From positions 244,388-280,160 of the forward strand of contig DBCL01000014.1 in NCBI GenBank assembly GCA_002293025.1: DNA of 35,773 bases, written 5' to 3'. Position numbers and translations under genes: made by a program. How positions within the stretch are numbered: the first letter of the stretch is position 1; each line of letters opens with the position of its first letter. Positions 24,247 through 31,702 of this stretch are shown here, piece after piece. The notes beneath the pieces were generated by a model. That model was not told where the DNA came from, did not search any database, and worked only from the letters and a program-made list of their open reading frames with translations. Source of the stretch: Actinobacteria bacterium UBA959 (GTDB lineage: Bacteria; Actinomycetota; Actinomycetes; S36-B12; UBA5976).

Positions 24247-24265
24247 GAGACGACTAGCGCGTCTC
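24247..24265 (-). promoter_or_regulatory. Hairpin upstream of the DEAD-box helicase start
   Basis: GAGACG (24247-24252) pairs perfectly with CGTCTC (24260-24265) around a 7-nt loop, 14 nt before the helicase ATG. It may be a leader hairpin or an operator. It is not followed by a T-run in the direction of transcription, so it is not a terminator. The rest of 24233-24367 shows nothing else I can support. Confidence 0.35.
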
Positions 24266-24367
24266 AAAATGACCCTGATTCGGTCTATTTACAACAAAGA
24301 CTCGCAAGTGAACGCAATTAACGTTCTAGTGAGTGGAACTGGAGAACCATAACCCATGAAAAACTAC

Positions 24368-25096
24368 TTAAGACAGCGACCCACCCAAGAACCTGTGACC
24401 TGCTGAAAACTTGCCTAGAGGGTCCCCCTTGAGCAGATGGACATGCCCTAGTCCATACACCTGCCAATTGTCACTATCAATTCCATTCGCTAATGCTGTT
24501 AACTCATCAATTCCTAGAACAGTTGTATTAGCGGGTGCTCTTGTTACAAATTTCGCAGCAGAATCTGGTACCCATCCAAAATATTTATCAAAATGAGGAA
24601 TAGTTCTTATCTTTCCAACAAAATTGAATCCGGTAATTCCATCATGAACCGGTCTAAAGAAATTGGGAACATCGAAGCCCATCGCCATCGCGCCAGCACT
24701 GCATCCAGCCACAGCAGACCCCAACATCCATGATTGACGAATTTTCGCAAGCAGTGGTGTATTTACTAAGGATTTCACTAAGTAACTTGGATCTCCGCCT
24801 GAAAAATAAATCAGTGCTGGTTTATCAATTAACTCGATAATTGATTCATTAAAAGCATGTTCTCGTTCAAAAACAGGCAAAAATATAGGTTTAGCCCCAA
24901 TTCGATTAGCTTGCTCTCTTCCCAAAGCTTGCCAATGATCAAGTCTGGATTGACTTTCTGCACCTGCTGCGGTTGCTAACTGAACGTAGGAATTCGAACA
25001 GCCGTTACCCAGACCGGATTTGATCAACCTGGTTTCAAGATCTTGCATTTCTGGTAAGTACTCACCAGACCCAACTAATGCCAGCGCTCCGCTCAT
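24368..25096 (-). CDS. Peptidase S51-like / type 1 glutamine amidotransferase-fold protein
   Basis: The protein has 242 residues of the S51 (dipeptidase E/cyanophycinase) fold. Signatures are ALVGSGEYLPEM at the N-terminus, YFSGGDPSYLVKSL at 97-110, the nucleophile elbow GCSAGAM with Ser133, IPHFDKYFG and LGIDELTAL. The nucleophile is Ser, as in S51 serine hydrolases, not the Cys of glutaminases. The substrate is unknown; Actinobacteria carry several such proteins. It is divergent from a 64-aa membrane protein across 18 bp. A TAGATT box 7 nt before the ATG and the lack of a ribosome binding site suggest a leaderless mRNA. Confidence 0.87.
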   Translation of the reverse strand: MSGALALVGSGEYLPEMQDLETRLIKSGLGNGCSNSYVQLATAAGAESQSRLDHWQALGREQANRIGAKPIFLPVFEREHAFNESIIELIDKPALIYFSGGDPSYLVKSLVNTPLLAKIRQSWMLGSAVAGCSAGAMAMGFDVPNFFRPVHDGITGFNFVGKIRTIPHFDKYFGWVPDSAAKFVTRAPANTTVLGIDELTALANGIDSDNWQVYGLGHVHLLKGDPLGKFSAGHRFLGGSLS

Positions 25097-25102
25097 GTCG
25101 AG

Positions 25103-25109
25103 TAATCTA
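25103..25109. promoter_or_regulatory. Back-to-back leaderless promoters sharing one box
   Basis: TAATCTA holds two overlapping -10 hexamers. On the plus strand TAATCT (25103-25108) ends exactly 6 nt before the ATG at 25115. On the minus strand TAGATT (25109-25104) ends 7 nt before the ATG at 25096. Neither start has a well-spaced ribosome binding site. Confidence 0.55.
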
Positions 25110-25114
25110 GGGGA

Positions 25115-25309
25115 ATGCCACGTCGATCCAAAGTTTATGCCGCGCTAGCGCTGGCAATATTTGCCTTTTTAACAACTTATGGCTGGGGTGAATCAGACCC
25201 AAACAGACTCACCTTCTCAGAAGCTATCCGCACGTCAGTATTTGTAGCAGTTATGGTCTATGTAGTGCTGACTGGATTTGAATGGATCATCGACCAGTGG
25301 CGTAAGTAA
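25115..25309 (+). CDS. Small two-helix membrane protein
   Basis: This 64-residue protein has two hydrophobic segments, YAALALAIFAFLTTYGWG (about 8-25) and AIRTSVFVAVMVYVVLTGFEW (about 37-57), with a basic N-terminus (MPRRSK) and a basic end (DQWRK). The predicted topology is both ends in the cytoplasm. I do not recognise a family. It is read divergently from the S51 peptidase, from a likely leaderless start. It ends 10 nt before the convergent RNase D stop. Confidence 0.65.
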   Translation: MPRRSKVYAALALAIFAFLTTYGWGESDPNRLTFSEAIRTSVFVAVMVYVVLTGFEWIIDQWRK

Positions 25310-25319
25310 TTACTTTGCC

Positions 25320-26537
25320 TTAGTTTGATTTCATTTCAGAAAGTACTGGCTCCAAATTTGAGCTCCAAGTAATTTGCCATGGACGGCATCCAAGATCAAG
25401 CAACCTCGCTTCAATCAAGGCTTTTGAATAGTTTGTTAATCCGTGCCAGGCAAACTGCTTAAGAATTTCTGGGCTAATTAAAACTTCAGGACTAACTCCA
25501 ACATCAGTTGCAGCTTGGTTGGCAATTGTTCTAATTAAATTCCATCGCTTTGCAGCTTCTGGTTTAACTTCAGGCCAAGTTCTAGGGTGGGGAACTGGCG
25601 AATCCTTTCGAACGGAAATGGGCAATTGATCATCTGGCAGGGTTAACGCCACATTTAAGCGTGCAAAGAGTTGATCGCGATAATCATCAATAGGCTTCTT
25701 TGCTATTCCATGCATAAGACTTAAGTCAGCTGCTGCTTTTGGAGGATTTTTAGCAATTGCTATTAGGACTCGGTCGTTTAGTAATTTGCCTGGCGCTATG
25801 TCTAAGTCTTGCGCAATTGCATCGCGCAGTTGCCAGAGCTCTTTAATTATTGCCTTTTGACGTTTGTTTATTAGTTCATGCATACCTGAGGTTTTTCGCC
25901 AAGCTTCAGGATTGGGGGGTTTGGGTCTGAATTGTTTTAAGTGCTCAAACTCTTGTTCGGCCCAGTCATCTCTATTGCTAGCAAGCAACATTTTACTTAG
26001 AACCTGATGCAATTCAGGAAGTAGTTCTACATCCAAAGCGGCATAAGTTAACCAAGATTGCTGTAAAGGCCTAATCGACCAATCAACTGCAGAATGCTCT
26101 TTGGCCAGCGAGATGTTAAGAAGGGTTTCAGTTAGGGTTGCTAGTCCAACTTTAGGTAAACCAAGAATTTTGGCAGCCAATTCTGTGTCAAACAATTTTC
26201 TAGGATGCAAACCAATTTCATTTAAACAAGGCAAATCTTGAGTTGCCGCGTGCAATATCCACGGAATTGGATTCATGAATTCAACCAGTTTGGAGATATC
26301 TAGCCCAATTGGATCAATTAAATGAATTGCAGAATTTGAACGGTACAACTGAAGTAAATAGGCGCGCTGTGAATATTTGTAACCAGACGCTCGTTCAGCA
26401 TCAACTGCTAGATATCCAGTGCCTTGAGCTAAGTCAGCAATAGCTATTTCTAGTTGGGTAGCATCATTTATTACCGAACTCACTTCAGCTAAAGGATGAA
26501 CCCTAAGAACTGATTCTATTGTTGGCTCTTCAGTCAT
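25320..26537 (-). CDS. rnd: Ribonuclease D (DEDDy 3'-5' exoribonuclease with HRDC domain)
   Basis: It trims 3' ends of tRNA and other RNA. The DEDDy active site is visible: Asp/Glu in YLAVDAERAS, Asp in LHAATQDLPCL, and the Tyr/Asp pair in LTYAALDVELL. An HRDC-like region follows (RQKAIIKELWQLRDAIAQDLDIAPGKLLNDRVLIAIAKNPP) and then a C-terminal second helical domain. Length 405 aa, normal for actinobacterial RNase D (Rv2681-like). TAGTCT sits exactly 6 nt before the ATG with no ribosome binding site, so the mRNA is probably leaderless. It lies 31 nt downstream of the LuxR gene. Confidence 0.92.
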   Translation of the reverse strand: MTEEPTIESVLRVHPLAEVSSVINDATQLEIAIADLAQGTGYLAVDAERASGYKYSQRAYLLQLYRSNSAIHLIDPIGLDISKLVEFMNPIPWILHAATQDLPCLNEIGLHPRKLFDTELAAKILGLPKVGLATLTETLLNISLAKEHSAVDWSIRPLQQSWLTYAALDVELLPELHQVLSKMLLASNRDDWAEQEFEHLKQFRPKPPNPEAWRKTSGMHELINKRQKAIIKELWQLRDAIAQDLDIAPGKLLNDRVLIAIAKNPPKAAADLSLMHGIAKKPIDDYRDQLFARLNVALTLPDDQLPISVRKDSPVPHPRTWPEVKPEAAKRWNLIRTIANQAATDVGVSPEVLISPEILKQFAWHGLTNYSKALIEARLLDLGCRPWQITWSSNLEPVLSEMKSN

Positions 26538-26543
26538 TGGCTA

Positions 26544-26549
26544 AGACTA
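26544..26549 (-). promoter_or_regulatory. Leaderless -10 box of rnd
   Basis: TAGTCT on the minus strand ends exactly 6 nt before the ATG at 26537. The spacing places the transcript start on the A of the start codon. No ribosome binding site is present. Confidence 0.5.
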
Positions 26550-26568
26550 GAGCGCTTTGTCTTCTTTG

Positions 26569-27162
26569 CTAGTCCACAACATGGTGCTTAACAGCTAGAT
26601 AGGTGATTCGGGATTTGCTATGAGCATCATTTTTTTCACGCATTACTTGTAAATGGGTTCTGACTGTGTGATAACTGCGCCCCACCATCTTGGCTGTTTC
26701 GGCATTGGTGTAGCCCTGGGAAATCAGTTGAATCAAAGTTCCTTGAGTTTCAGTGATTGGAATCGGGGTGTAGAACTCGTCCAACTCTTGGCTAATGCCT
26801 AGAACACTTCCCCTTACACCGAACTTTAGATTGCGCTGAAGAGTTTGTATTTCGTCATTATTGCCAATTCCGACTAACTCAATCATGCGTTTTTGATTCA
26901 AGTGTCTAACTAATTCTTGAAAAGGAGCCTCAAGGACATCCCAATCAAAGACCAACACCTGAATTGGGAAGTGTTTACTTCGCTGCTTTGCGAATGTTGG
27001 TGTTGGTTCTTCGATTGGATGTTTCACAGATTGTTTGGTTAGTGACTCGCAAACACTCAATCTGCGATAAGGGCTGGGACTTAAAACTAGTACCTTGGTA
27101 AGTGGTAACGAACTACCTGGTGTTGGCAGCACTCGGGTAGTAGGGAAGGTGCCCGGTTGCAT
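26569..27162 (-). CDS. Orphan LuxR-family transcription regulator with degenerate receiver-like domain
   Basis: The C-terminal ~60 residues are a LuxR/GerE helix-turn-helix (TETQGTLIQLISQGYTNAETAKMVGRSYHTVRTHLQVM). The N-terminal part (TKVLVLSPSPYRRLSVCESL to GVRGSVLGIS) has the spacing of a receiver. It lacks the acidic pair after beta-1 (SPSP instead of Asp-Asp), so phosphorylation is doubtful; VFDWD may hold the beta-3 Asp. No histidine kinase is nearby. I chose the ATG at 27162 (197 aa) because GGAGG lies 5 nt upstream and TTGACA/GATAAT precede it. An ATG at 27264 would add 34 residues. Confidence 0.8.
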   Translation of the reverse strand: MQPGTFPTTRVLPTPGSSLPLTKVLVLSPSPYRRLSVCESLTKQSVKHPIEEPTPTFAKQRSKHFPIQVLVFDWDVLEAPFQELVRHLNQKRMIELVGIGNNDEIQTLQRNLKFGVRGSVLGISQELDEFYTPIPITETQGTLIQLISQGYTNAETAKMVGRSYHTVRTHLQVMREKNDAHSKSRITYLAVKHHVVD

Positions 27163-27196
27163 AACCACCTCCAAGCCAGCAGTGTTTACACAAGTA

Positions 27197-27227
27197 ATTA
27201 TCCGCCGCAGGTAATCGATGCTGTCAA
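27197..27227 (-). promoter_or_regulatory. Promoter of the LuxR-family gene
   Basis: On the minus strand TTGACA (27227-27222) and GATAAT (27202-27197) are 19 nt apart, upstream of GGAGG and the ATG at 27162. The elements are close to consensus; the spacer is 1-2 nt longer than ideal. Confidence 0.5.
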
Positions 27228-27275
27228 ATTTCAAGTTGCCAATGTCAGGTGAATTACCACACATTCAACTAAAAC

Positions 27276-27818
27276 CTACTTCGACTTAGACCTCAATTGG
27301 GTGACGCCTGGTTCAAGCCCCGAAAGTCCTGCCGTTAGGCAAACTACTTCAGACCAAGCGGTTAGATGATTGGCCAATTTCAGTTCATCGACAGCGCTCC
27401 ATGATGCTCTTATCTCAATCGAAGAAGGACTATGTTCATCAATAGATCCATATCCCTTGGATGAAGTTCTGGTTACAGTGCCTGAGAGATCAAGAGGATG
27501 GGCATCAAACTTCTCCAAAGTTTCAGTAAGCCACTGCCAGCCGATTTCTAAAATCAGTGGTTCTTCAGCTAACTCGTCTTCAACTTCGGATTTAACAAAA
27601 AGAACGATGCGGGTAGTTGCGTTCCAAGAAGGGTCTCCAGCAGGATTGAACATTAAAACTATTCGAGAGTCGGCAAATGCATGATCTTGCTCGATTTCAC
27701 CCAAGTAAGACAATGCATAAGGAGCAAGCCTGGCTGGTGCAGGCGCATCCAAGATGGTTAGTTCACTCCTAAGGACCGCGTTGGCCTTTACCTGGAGGAA
27801 GTTTTCAGGGGTTAGCAC
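27276..27818 (-). CDS. DUF3000 family protein
   Basis: The protein has 180 residues and matches DUF3000: a start region PAPARLAPYALSY, then DSRIVLMFNPAGDPSWNATTRIVLFVKSEVE, EIGWQWLTETL and LTAGLSGLEPGVTQL. This cytoplasmic family is confined to Actinobacteria and its function is unknown. It usually lies near RNase D, a response regulator and hemE, consistent with the neighbours here (hemE is not in the window). The GTG start is preceded exactly 6 nt upstream by TAGGTT and has no ribosome binding site, suggesting a leaderless mRNA. Confidence 0.9.
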   Translation of the reverse strand: MLTPENFLQVKANAVLRSELTILDAPAPARLAPYALSYLGEIEQDHAFADSRIVLMFNPAGDPSWNATTRIVLFVKSEVEDELAEEPLILEIGWQWLTETLEKFDAHPLDLSGTVTRTSSKGYGSIDEHSPSSIEIRASWSAVDELKLANHLTAWSEVVCLTAGLSGLEPGVTQLRSKSK

Positions 27819-27824
27819 CAGATA

Positions 27825-27830
27825 AACCTA
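27825..27830 (-). promoter_or_regulatory. Leaderless -10 box of the DUF3000 gene
   Basis: TAGGTT on the minus strand ends exactly 6 nt before the GTG at 27818, and TTGCCA lies 19 nt further upstream. The 88-nt gap to msrB otherwise shows no terminator. Confidence 0.5.
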
Positions 27831-27906
27831 AGTTAATTTGAAGCTTAAATGGCAACCAACTCGCCCTATTTTTAAATTCTAAGAATGTGTTTTCGAGGGA
27901 AAGGAG

Positions 27907-28341
27907 TTACACGTTTGGCACAAATTTCATGGAAATGGAGTTGATGCAGTAACGCAGGTCGGTTGGGGTTCCATACCCCTCACCTTCAAAAACATGACCC
28001 AAGTGACTATCACATTTACTGCATCGAATTTCAGTTCTGATGCGGCCATGACTAGCGTCAACTAGTTCGGTTACTGCACCAGGTAGGGCAGCATCAAAAA
28101 AAGAAGGCCACCCACAACCAGAGTGGAATTTTTCGGCTGAACGAAATATCAAAGCATCACAGCCAGCACAAAGATAGTCTCCGGGTTCTTGGTTGTCAGT
28201 GAATTTACCTACAAATGCTGGCTCAGTTCCACCTTGTCGCAGAACTTCGTAAGCTTCACTGGAAAGAATTTGTTTCCACTTGTCATTTCCAACATTCAAG
28301 GGATCTGAAATAGATTTGGAACCATCTGGTTTCATAAACAT
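27907..28341 (-). CDS. msrB: Peptide-methionine (R)-S-oxide reductase
   Basis: It repairs oxidised methionine (R-sulfoxide) in proteins. Zinc ligands are Cys58/Cys61 (CAGC) and Cys107/Cys110 (CSKC). The active-site block is HSGCGWPSF with the catalytic Cys132 in RYCINS. Length 144 aa, typical. The start overlaps the stop of the RibD-type gene (TAATG), so the two are translated together. A second ATG two codons later is possible. Confidence 0.96.
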   Translation of the reverse strand: MFMKPDGSKSISDPLNVGNDKWKQILSSEAYEVLRQGGTEPAFVGKFTDNQEPGDYLCAGCDALIFRSAEKFHSGCGWPSFFDAALPGAVTELVDASHGRIRTEIRCSKCDSHLGHVFEGEGYGTPTDLRYCINSISMKFVPNV

Positions 28342-28946
28342 TATGCCTGCCTTAAATGACTTTGGTAACGGTACTCATCAATAATTACTTCTTGGGAAAG
28401 TTTAAAGGGATAATCAGATAGATGCACCTGTTGAGAACTATCCCCAGATTTAGGGGAGATGGTTACTAGACATTCATCAATCAAATCAGACTCCAAAAAC
28501 AGGTTAAATACTTCTGCTCCTCCTTCGACCAAAATCCTCTCGCAGTCCATATCTTTAAGTAATGCTTTCAGCGAGTCACCCTTGAGCGGAAGCTGGGCAT
28601 AAACGCTTTTAGCAAAAGAGAGAGGATTCTTTGAGACTAGATAGGTTTGATCAGAAGCAAAAACTCTTAAGGTTGGATTCAAATCATTTCTTGAAGAGAT
28701 TATTAGAGTTTTTTTGGGACCAGCTGGTGGATCTTCTAAGCGCACAGTCTTAGCCCCGATAACTGATAAGTCAGCACCCGCTCGTACTTGCTTGAAATAT
28801 TGGCGATCAGTTTGGTTACTAAGTGAAGCACTAGTTGAATCGCTGCCGGCAATAGATCCATCAAATGATTCAACCCAAATGGCTCTCACAAAGAATTGCT
28901 GTTTGGGCCAATGAGCCAAGGGCGACAAGTTGGAATCTGTCTTCAT
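28341..28946 (-). CDS. RibD C-terminal-type pyrimidine/dihydrofolate-like reductase
   Basis: The protein has 201 residues of the RibD_C/DHFR-like fold: VESFDGSIAG, a RQYFKQVRAGADLSVIGAKTVR block, PKKTLIISSRNDLNP, and the NADPH-site motif ERILVEGGAEVFNLFL. There is no deaminase domain. Actinobacteria have a stand-alone 'pyrimidine reductase family' protein of this size; whether it acts in riboflavin synthesis is unknown. It is coupled to msrB by TAATG. AGGAG lies about 10 nt before the ATG. Confidence 0.83.
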   Translation of the reverse strand: MKTDSNLSPLAHWPKQQFFVRAIWVESFDGSIAGSDSTSASLSNQTDRQYFKQVRAGADLSVIGAKTVRLEDPPAGPKKTLIISSRNDLNPTLRVFASDQTYLVSKNPLSFAKSVYAQLPLKGDSLKALLKDMDCERILVEGGAEVFNLFLESDLIDECLVTISPKSGDSSQQVHLSDYPFKLSQEVIIDEYRYQSHLRQA

Positions 28947-28980
28947 CTGTGCTCAACTCCTGGTTCCATAAACTCACACC

Positions 28981-29000
28981 AAAAAGATCAAAACGATCTC
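28981..29000 (-). terminator. Intrinsic terminator of the tRNA operon
   Basis: On the minus strand AGATC and GATCT pair around GTTTT and are followed by a run of T (complement of 28981-28985). It lies about 12 nt beyond the 3' end of tRNA-Val. The stem is short (5-6 bp). Confidence 0.5.
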
Positions 29001-29010
29001 GAGCATCTTG

Positions 29011-29084
<74 letters not shown>

Positions 29085-29102
29085 GCAGTGAATCAAGTGC
29101 AG

Positions 29103-29173
29103 AGGTGGAGACGGGATTTGAACCCGTGTACGCGGCTTTGCAGGCCGCTGCCTCGCCTCTCGGCCACTCCACC
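29103..29173 (-). tRNA. tRNA-Cys (anticodon GCA)
   Basis: On the minus strand the acceptor stem GGTGGAG/CTCCACC is perfect. The anticodon stem GCGGC/GCCGC encloses CTGCAAA, and the T-loop is TTCAAAT. The discriminator is U, as expected for tRNA-Cys. CCA is not encoded. It is 71 nt long and 18 nt from tRNA-Val. Confidence 0.96.
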
Positions 29174-29197
29174 GTGTAAATCCCGAAGGAAATTACG

Positions 29198-29269
29198 AGC
29201 GGACGACGGGATTCGAACCCGCGACCCTCACCTTGGCAAGGTGATGCTCTACCACTGAGCCACGTCCGC
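29198..29269 (-). tRNA. tRNA-Gly (anticodon GCC)
   Basis: On the minus strand the acceptor stem GCGGACG pairs with CGTCCGC. The anticodon stem TCACC/GGTGA encloses TTGCCAA, and the T-loop is TTCGAAT. The discriminator is U, the usual base for bacterial tRNA-Gly. CCA is not encoded. It is first in the cluster; I could not define a clear promoter in 29270-29373, which also serves pabB. Confidence 0.96.
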
Positions 29270-29373
29270 ATTGCCCTAGCGATTACGCTCGAGCCGGGCA
29301 AAGATACACCGCAGGAGCGTTGCTGGGATTGATCGGGGAGTGCTCCTAGCCCAAACCCACAATAGGAGCCACG

Positions 29374-30384
29374 ATGCATGCATCCATCGCTGTTGTTGGG
29401 GATGAACTATGGTCAGAACCACTCGAGATGGTTTTAGATCCTGCGAAATTGGTTGAACCTGGAAATTGGATAGTTCTAAATACTTTTGAAGGTGAATTCA
29501 AAGCAGTTCGATTCAACAACAGAACTAAATACACCGGAGAACTTGCCATTAACTGGGATCCAGTCACAAATTGGCGCAGCTCAATGGATGCGACGCAATA
29601 CCAGTTAGGTGTGCTCGCTATTCAAGAGGAGATTCGAAATGGTCGGGTTTATCAGGTTAATTTGTGTAGAGTTTTAAGCGCTGAGACCGTCGGCCGCCCA
29701 AATGCTGCTGGGCTTTATGCACTACTGCGTCAGCATCATCATGCAAAATATCTAGGTTTTATAAATATTGAGCCGGGGCTATTTGATGATGAAGGCATAT
29801 GGTTTGTCACTGCTAGCCCAGAACTTTTCTTGTTTAGAAATGGTTCTGTATTGAAATCATCCCCAATAAAAGGGACTGCTGTTGATTTAAAATCTATCTT
29901 GGAGAAAGATCGATCAGAGAACATAATGATAACGGATATGGTTCGAAATGATCTTGGGGCAATTTCTAAAACAGGCTCAGTTAAAGTTGATGAATTACTC
30001 AAACCCGAGAATTATCCTGGTTTAGTTCAGTTAGTTTCTACAGTAAGTAGCGAAATAGGTGCGAATATCGGCTGGCCTGAAATTTTTAAGCAATTGTTCC
30101 CAGCAGCATCTATTACGGGAGCCCCGAGGTCAACCGCCTTGCAGGTAATCAATGAAATTGAGAAAGGTTCAAGAAACGCATATTGCGGATGCTTTGGATA
30201 TATTAATCATGATCAAGCTCAACTGTCTGTAAACATTAGATCTTTTGAGTATCGTAATAAGCAACTAAAATTTGGAACTGGTGCTGGGATTACTTCGGGG
30301 TCAGACCCAGCTGGTGAATGGGCAGAAACTGAGTTAAAGGCGAGTAAATTACTTAAACTTGCTGCAATGAAAGTTGGCGATTAA
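29374..30384 (+). CDS. pabB: Aminodeoxychorismate synthase component I (PabB type)
   Basis: It converts chorismate to 4-amino-4-deoxychorismate in p-aminobenzoate/folate synthesis. The chorismate-binding signatures are SPELFL, SSPIKGTA, ENIMITDMVRNDLG, FPAASITGAPR and WAETELKASKL. PIKGT, with Lys, is the PabB form (anthranilate synthases have PIAGT). The protein (336 aa) lacks most of the N-terminal domain of E. coli PabB (about 450 aa), as in many actinobacterial versions. No pabA glutaminase is adjacent. AGGAG lies 5 nt before the ATG. pabC follows without a gap. Confidence 0.9.
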   Translation: MHASIAVVGDELWSEPLEMVLDPAKLVEPGNWIVLNTFEGEFKAVRFNNRTKYTGELAINWDPVTNWRSSMDATQYQLGVLAIQEEIRNGRVYQVNLCRVLSAETVGRPNAAGLYALLRQHHHAKYLGFINIEPGLFDDEGIWFVTASPELFLFRNGSVLKSSPIKGTAVDLKSILEKDRSENIMITDMVRNDLGAISKTGSVKVDELLKPENYPGLVQLVSTVSSEIGANIGWPEIFKQLFPAASITGAPRSTALQVINEIEKGSRNAYCGCFGYINHDQAQLSVNIRSFEYRNKQLKFGTGAGITSGSDPAGEWAETELKASKLLKLAAMKVGD

Positions 30385-31209
30385 ATGATCATCACTTGGT
30401 CGGTAACTGATGGATTTAATGCAACAACCGTGGATATTGCCGATCACGGCCTCTTGGTGGGTGATGGAATCTTTGAAACTATGAAAGTTACTGATCAAGG
30501 GGTTTTTGCGCTGAACAGACATCTAAACCGATTAATCGCTGGCGCTGAATTAATCGATTTACAGATTCCCGCCCGAACAGAAATTTTGGCGGCCATTGAA
30601 TTAGTTTTAGACAAACTTAAACAAAGCAATATTGCTCAAGCGAGGCTTCGACTAACGGTTACCTCTGGTGCTGGGCCCGTGGGTCCCGAACGCGGTAAAG
30701 AGCCATTTTGGTTTATTCGAGCTTTGGCAATCAGTCCAAAAAGAAACGCGGTTAAGGTTCATCATTCAGAGATTGTGCGAAATGAATTTAGCATTTTAAA
30801 CTCGGTTAAGTCTGTTTCCTATTTGGAAACTGTGGTCGCTTACGACCGTGCCTTAAAACTTGGGTTTCAAGAAGCACTTCTAAGCAATACCCAAGGTTAT
30901 TTGGCCGAGGGCGCCTTTAGTAATTTGTTATTTGTTGTCAAAGATTTAGTAATCACTCCTACTTTGAAATCAGGCTGTTTGCCAGGAGTTGGAAGACAGA
31001 TTGTGATAGAGCAATTTGGGGTTCAGGAAGTTGATCTGCTTAAAACTGAACTAGTCAATAGCCAGGGAGCAGCTTTGGTCTCAAGCATCCGCGGGGTCCA
31101 GTTGATTGAGTCCATTGATGCAGTTGTGTTACCGCAATCGCCAGCGCTTGGAGATCTACTGAAGAAATTTGACCACTATCAATCTTTGCCCGATGAATAT
31201 GTAATTTAG
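30385..31209 (+). CDS. pabC: Aminodeoxychorismate lyase (class IV aminotransferase)
   Basis: This PLP enzyme most likely releases p-aminobenzoate from aminodeoxychorismate made by the PabB protein encoded immediately upstream. The PLP lysine is Lys142 (NSVKSVSYLETVVA). Other motifs are LLVGDGIFETMKV, the conserved Arg of ARLRLTVTSG, and EGAFSNLLFV. Length 274 aa. The ATG directly follows the pabB TAA (30382-30384), so translation is coupled. A branched-chain or D-amino-acid aminotransferase cannot be fully excluded by sequence, but the pabB context is strong. Confidence 0.9.
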   Translation: MIITWSVTDGFNATTVDIADHGLLVGDGIFETMKVTDQGVFALNRHLNRLIAGAELIDLQIPARTEILAAIELVLDKLKQSNIAQARLRLTVTSGAGPVGPERGKEPFWFIRALAISPKRNAVKVHHSEIVRNEFSILNSVKSVSYLETVVAYDRALKLGFQEALLSNTQGYLAEGAFSNLLFVVKDLVITPTLKSGCLPGVGRQIVIEQFGVQEVDLLKTELVNSQGAALVSSIRGVQLIESIDAVVLPQSPALGDLLKKFDHYQSLPDEYVI

Positions 31210-31212
31210 ATC

Positions 31213-31218
31213 TACACT
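31213..31218 (+). promoter_or_regulatory. Leaderless -10 box of the PGPGW-protein gene
   Basis: TACACT ends exactly 6 nt before the GTG at 31225, which has no ribosome binding site. Confidence 0.5.
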
Positions 31219-31224
31219 TAGACC

Positions 31225-31641
31225 GTGATAAAGCGAATTAGATCTGGGGGTAAAAGCAGCCTGCAGGCTGCAAGGCGAGTGATGTCTAGAACCCCGGTTA
31301 CTTGGCTGGTTTGGCACTTATTAGTAATTGCTACTGGTGTGTTATTTATGCTTGCAGGGCTTGCGATGCTGGTAGTTCCAGGGCCTGGTGTGCTTTTTAT
31401 TATTTTGTCACTTTTGGTTCTATCAAGTGAATATGCCTGGGCTCGAAGAGCCTTAGGCCCCATAAAACGCATCATCGAAGTTGTATCAGCCTGGTGGTCA
31501 GACCCGCTGCTACGCAAAATCCGCCGGCAGGTTCTCATCTTGTTTGGGCTCCTAGTTATCGCAGGAGTTTCTTGGTATTTGGTTAAATACGGCACGTCTT
31601 TAGATGGATTTAGAAACCTAGAAGAGCTGTTAACACGTTAA
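31225..31641 (+). CDS. PGPGW/TIGR02611 family membrane protein
   Basis: This 138-residue protein has a membrane hairpin at about 33-72 around the family signature VVPGPGVLFIILSLLVLSSEYAWARR and a further hydrophobic segment near 97-113 (VLILFGLLVIAGVSWYLV). It matches the actinobacterial TIGR02611/PGPGW family, whose function is unknown. The fourth motif residue is Val in place of Trp (PGPGV). It is positioned between pabC and thrS. The GTG start appears leaderless. Confidence 0.85.
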   Translation: MIKRIRSGGKSSLQAARRVMSRTPVTWLVWHLLVIATGVLFMLAGLAMLVVPGPGVLFIILSLLVLSSEYAWARRALGPIKRIIEVVSAWWSDPLLRKIRRQVLILFGLLVIAGVSWYLVKYGTSLDGFRNLEELLTR

Positions 31642-31702
31642 AGCAAATTTGAATTGGGTAGGCTGGAGCCTCGAGGATTCACTTAAGTTCAAAGGGGTTG
31701 CG

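Noticed and set aside
27163..27264. 34-residue N-terminal extension of the LuxR-type regulator
   Set aside because: The downstream ATG has a strong ribosome binding site and a promoter lies within the extension; kept only as an alternative.
31649..31702. TTG start extending thrS by 18 residues
   Set aside because: The GTG at 31703 has AAAGGGG 5 nt upstream, and the TGS domain begins right there.
31642..31702. Possible T-box leader for thrS
   Set aside because: Only 61 nt are available and no specifier stem or antiterminator is recognisable.
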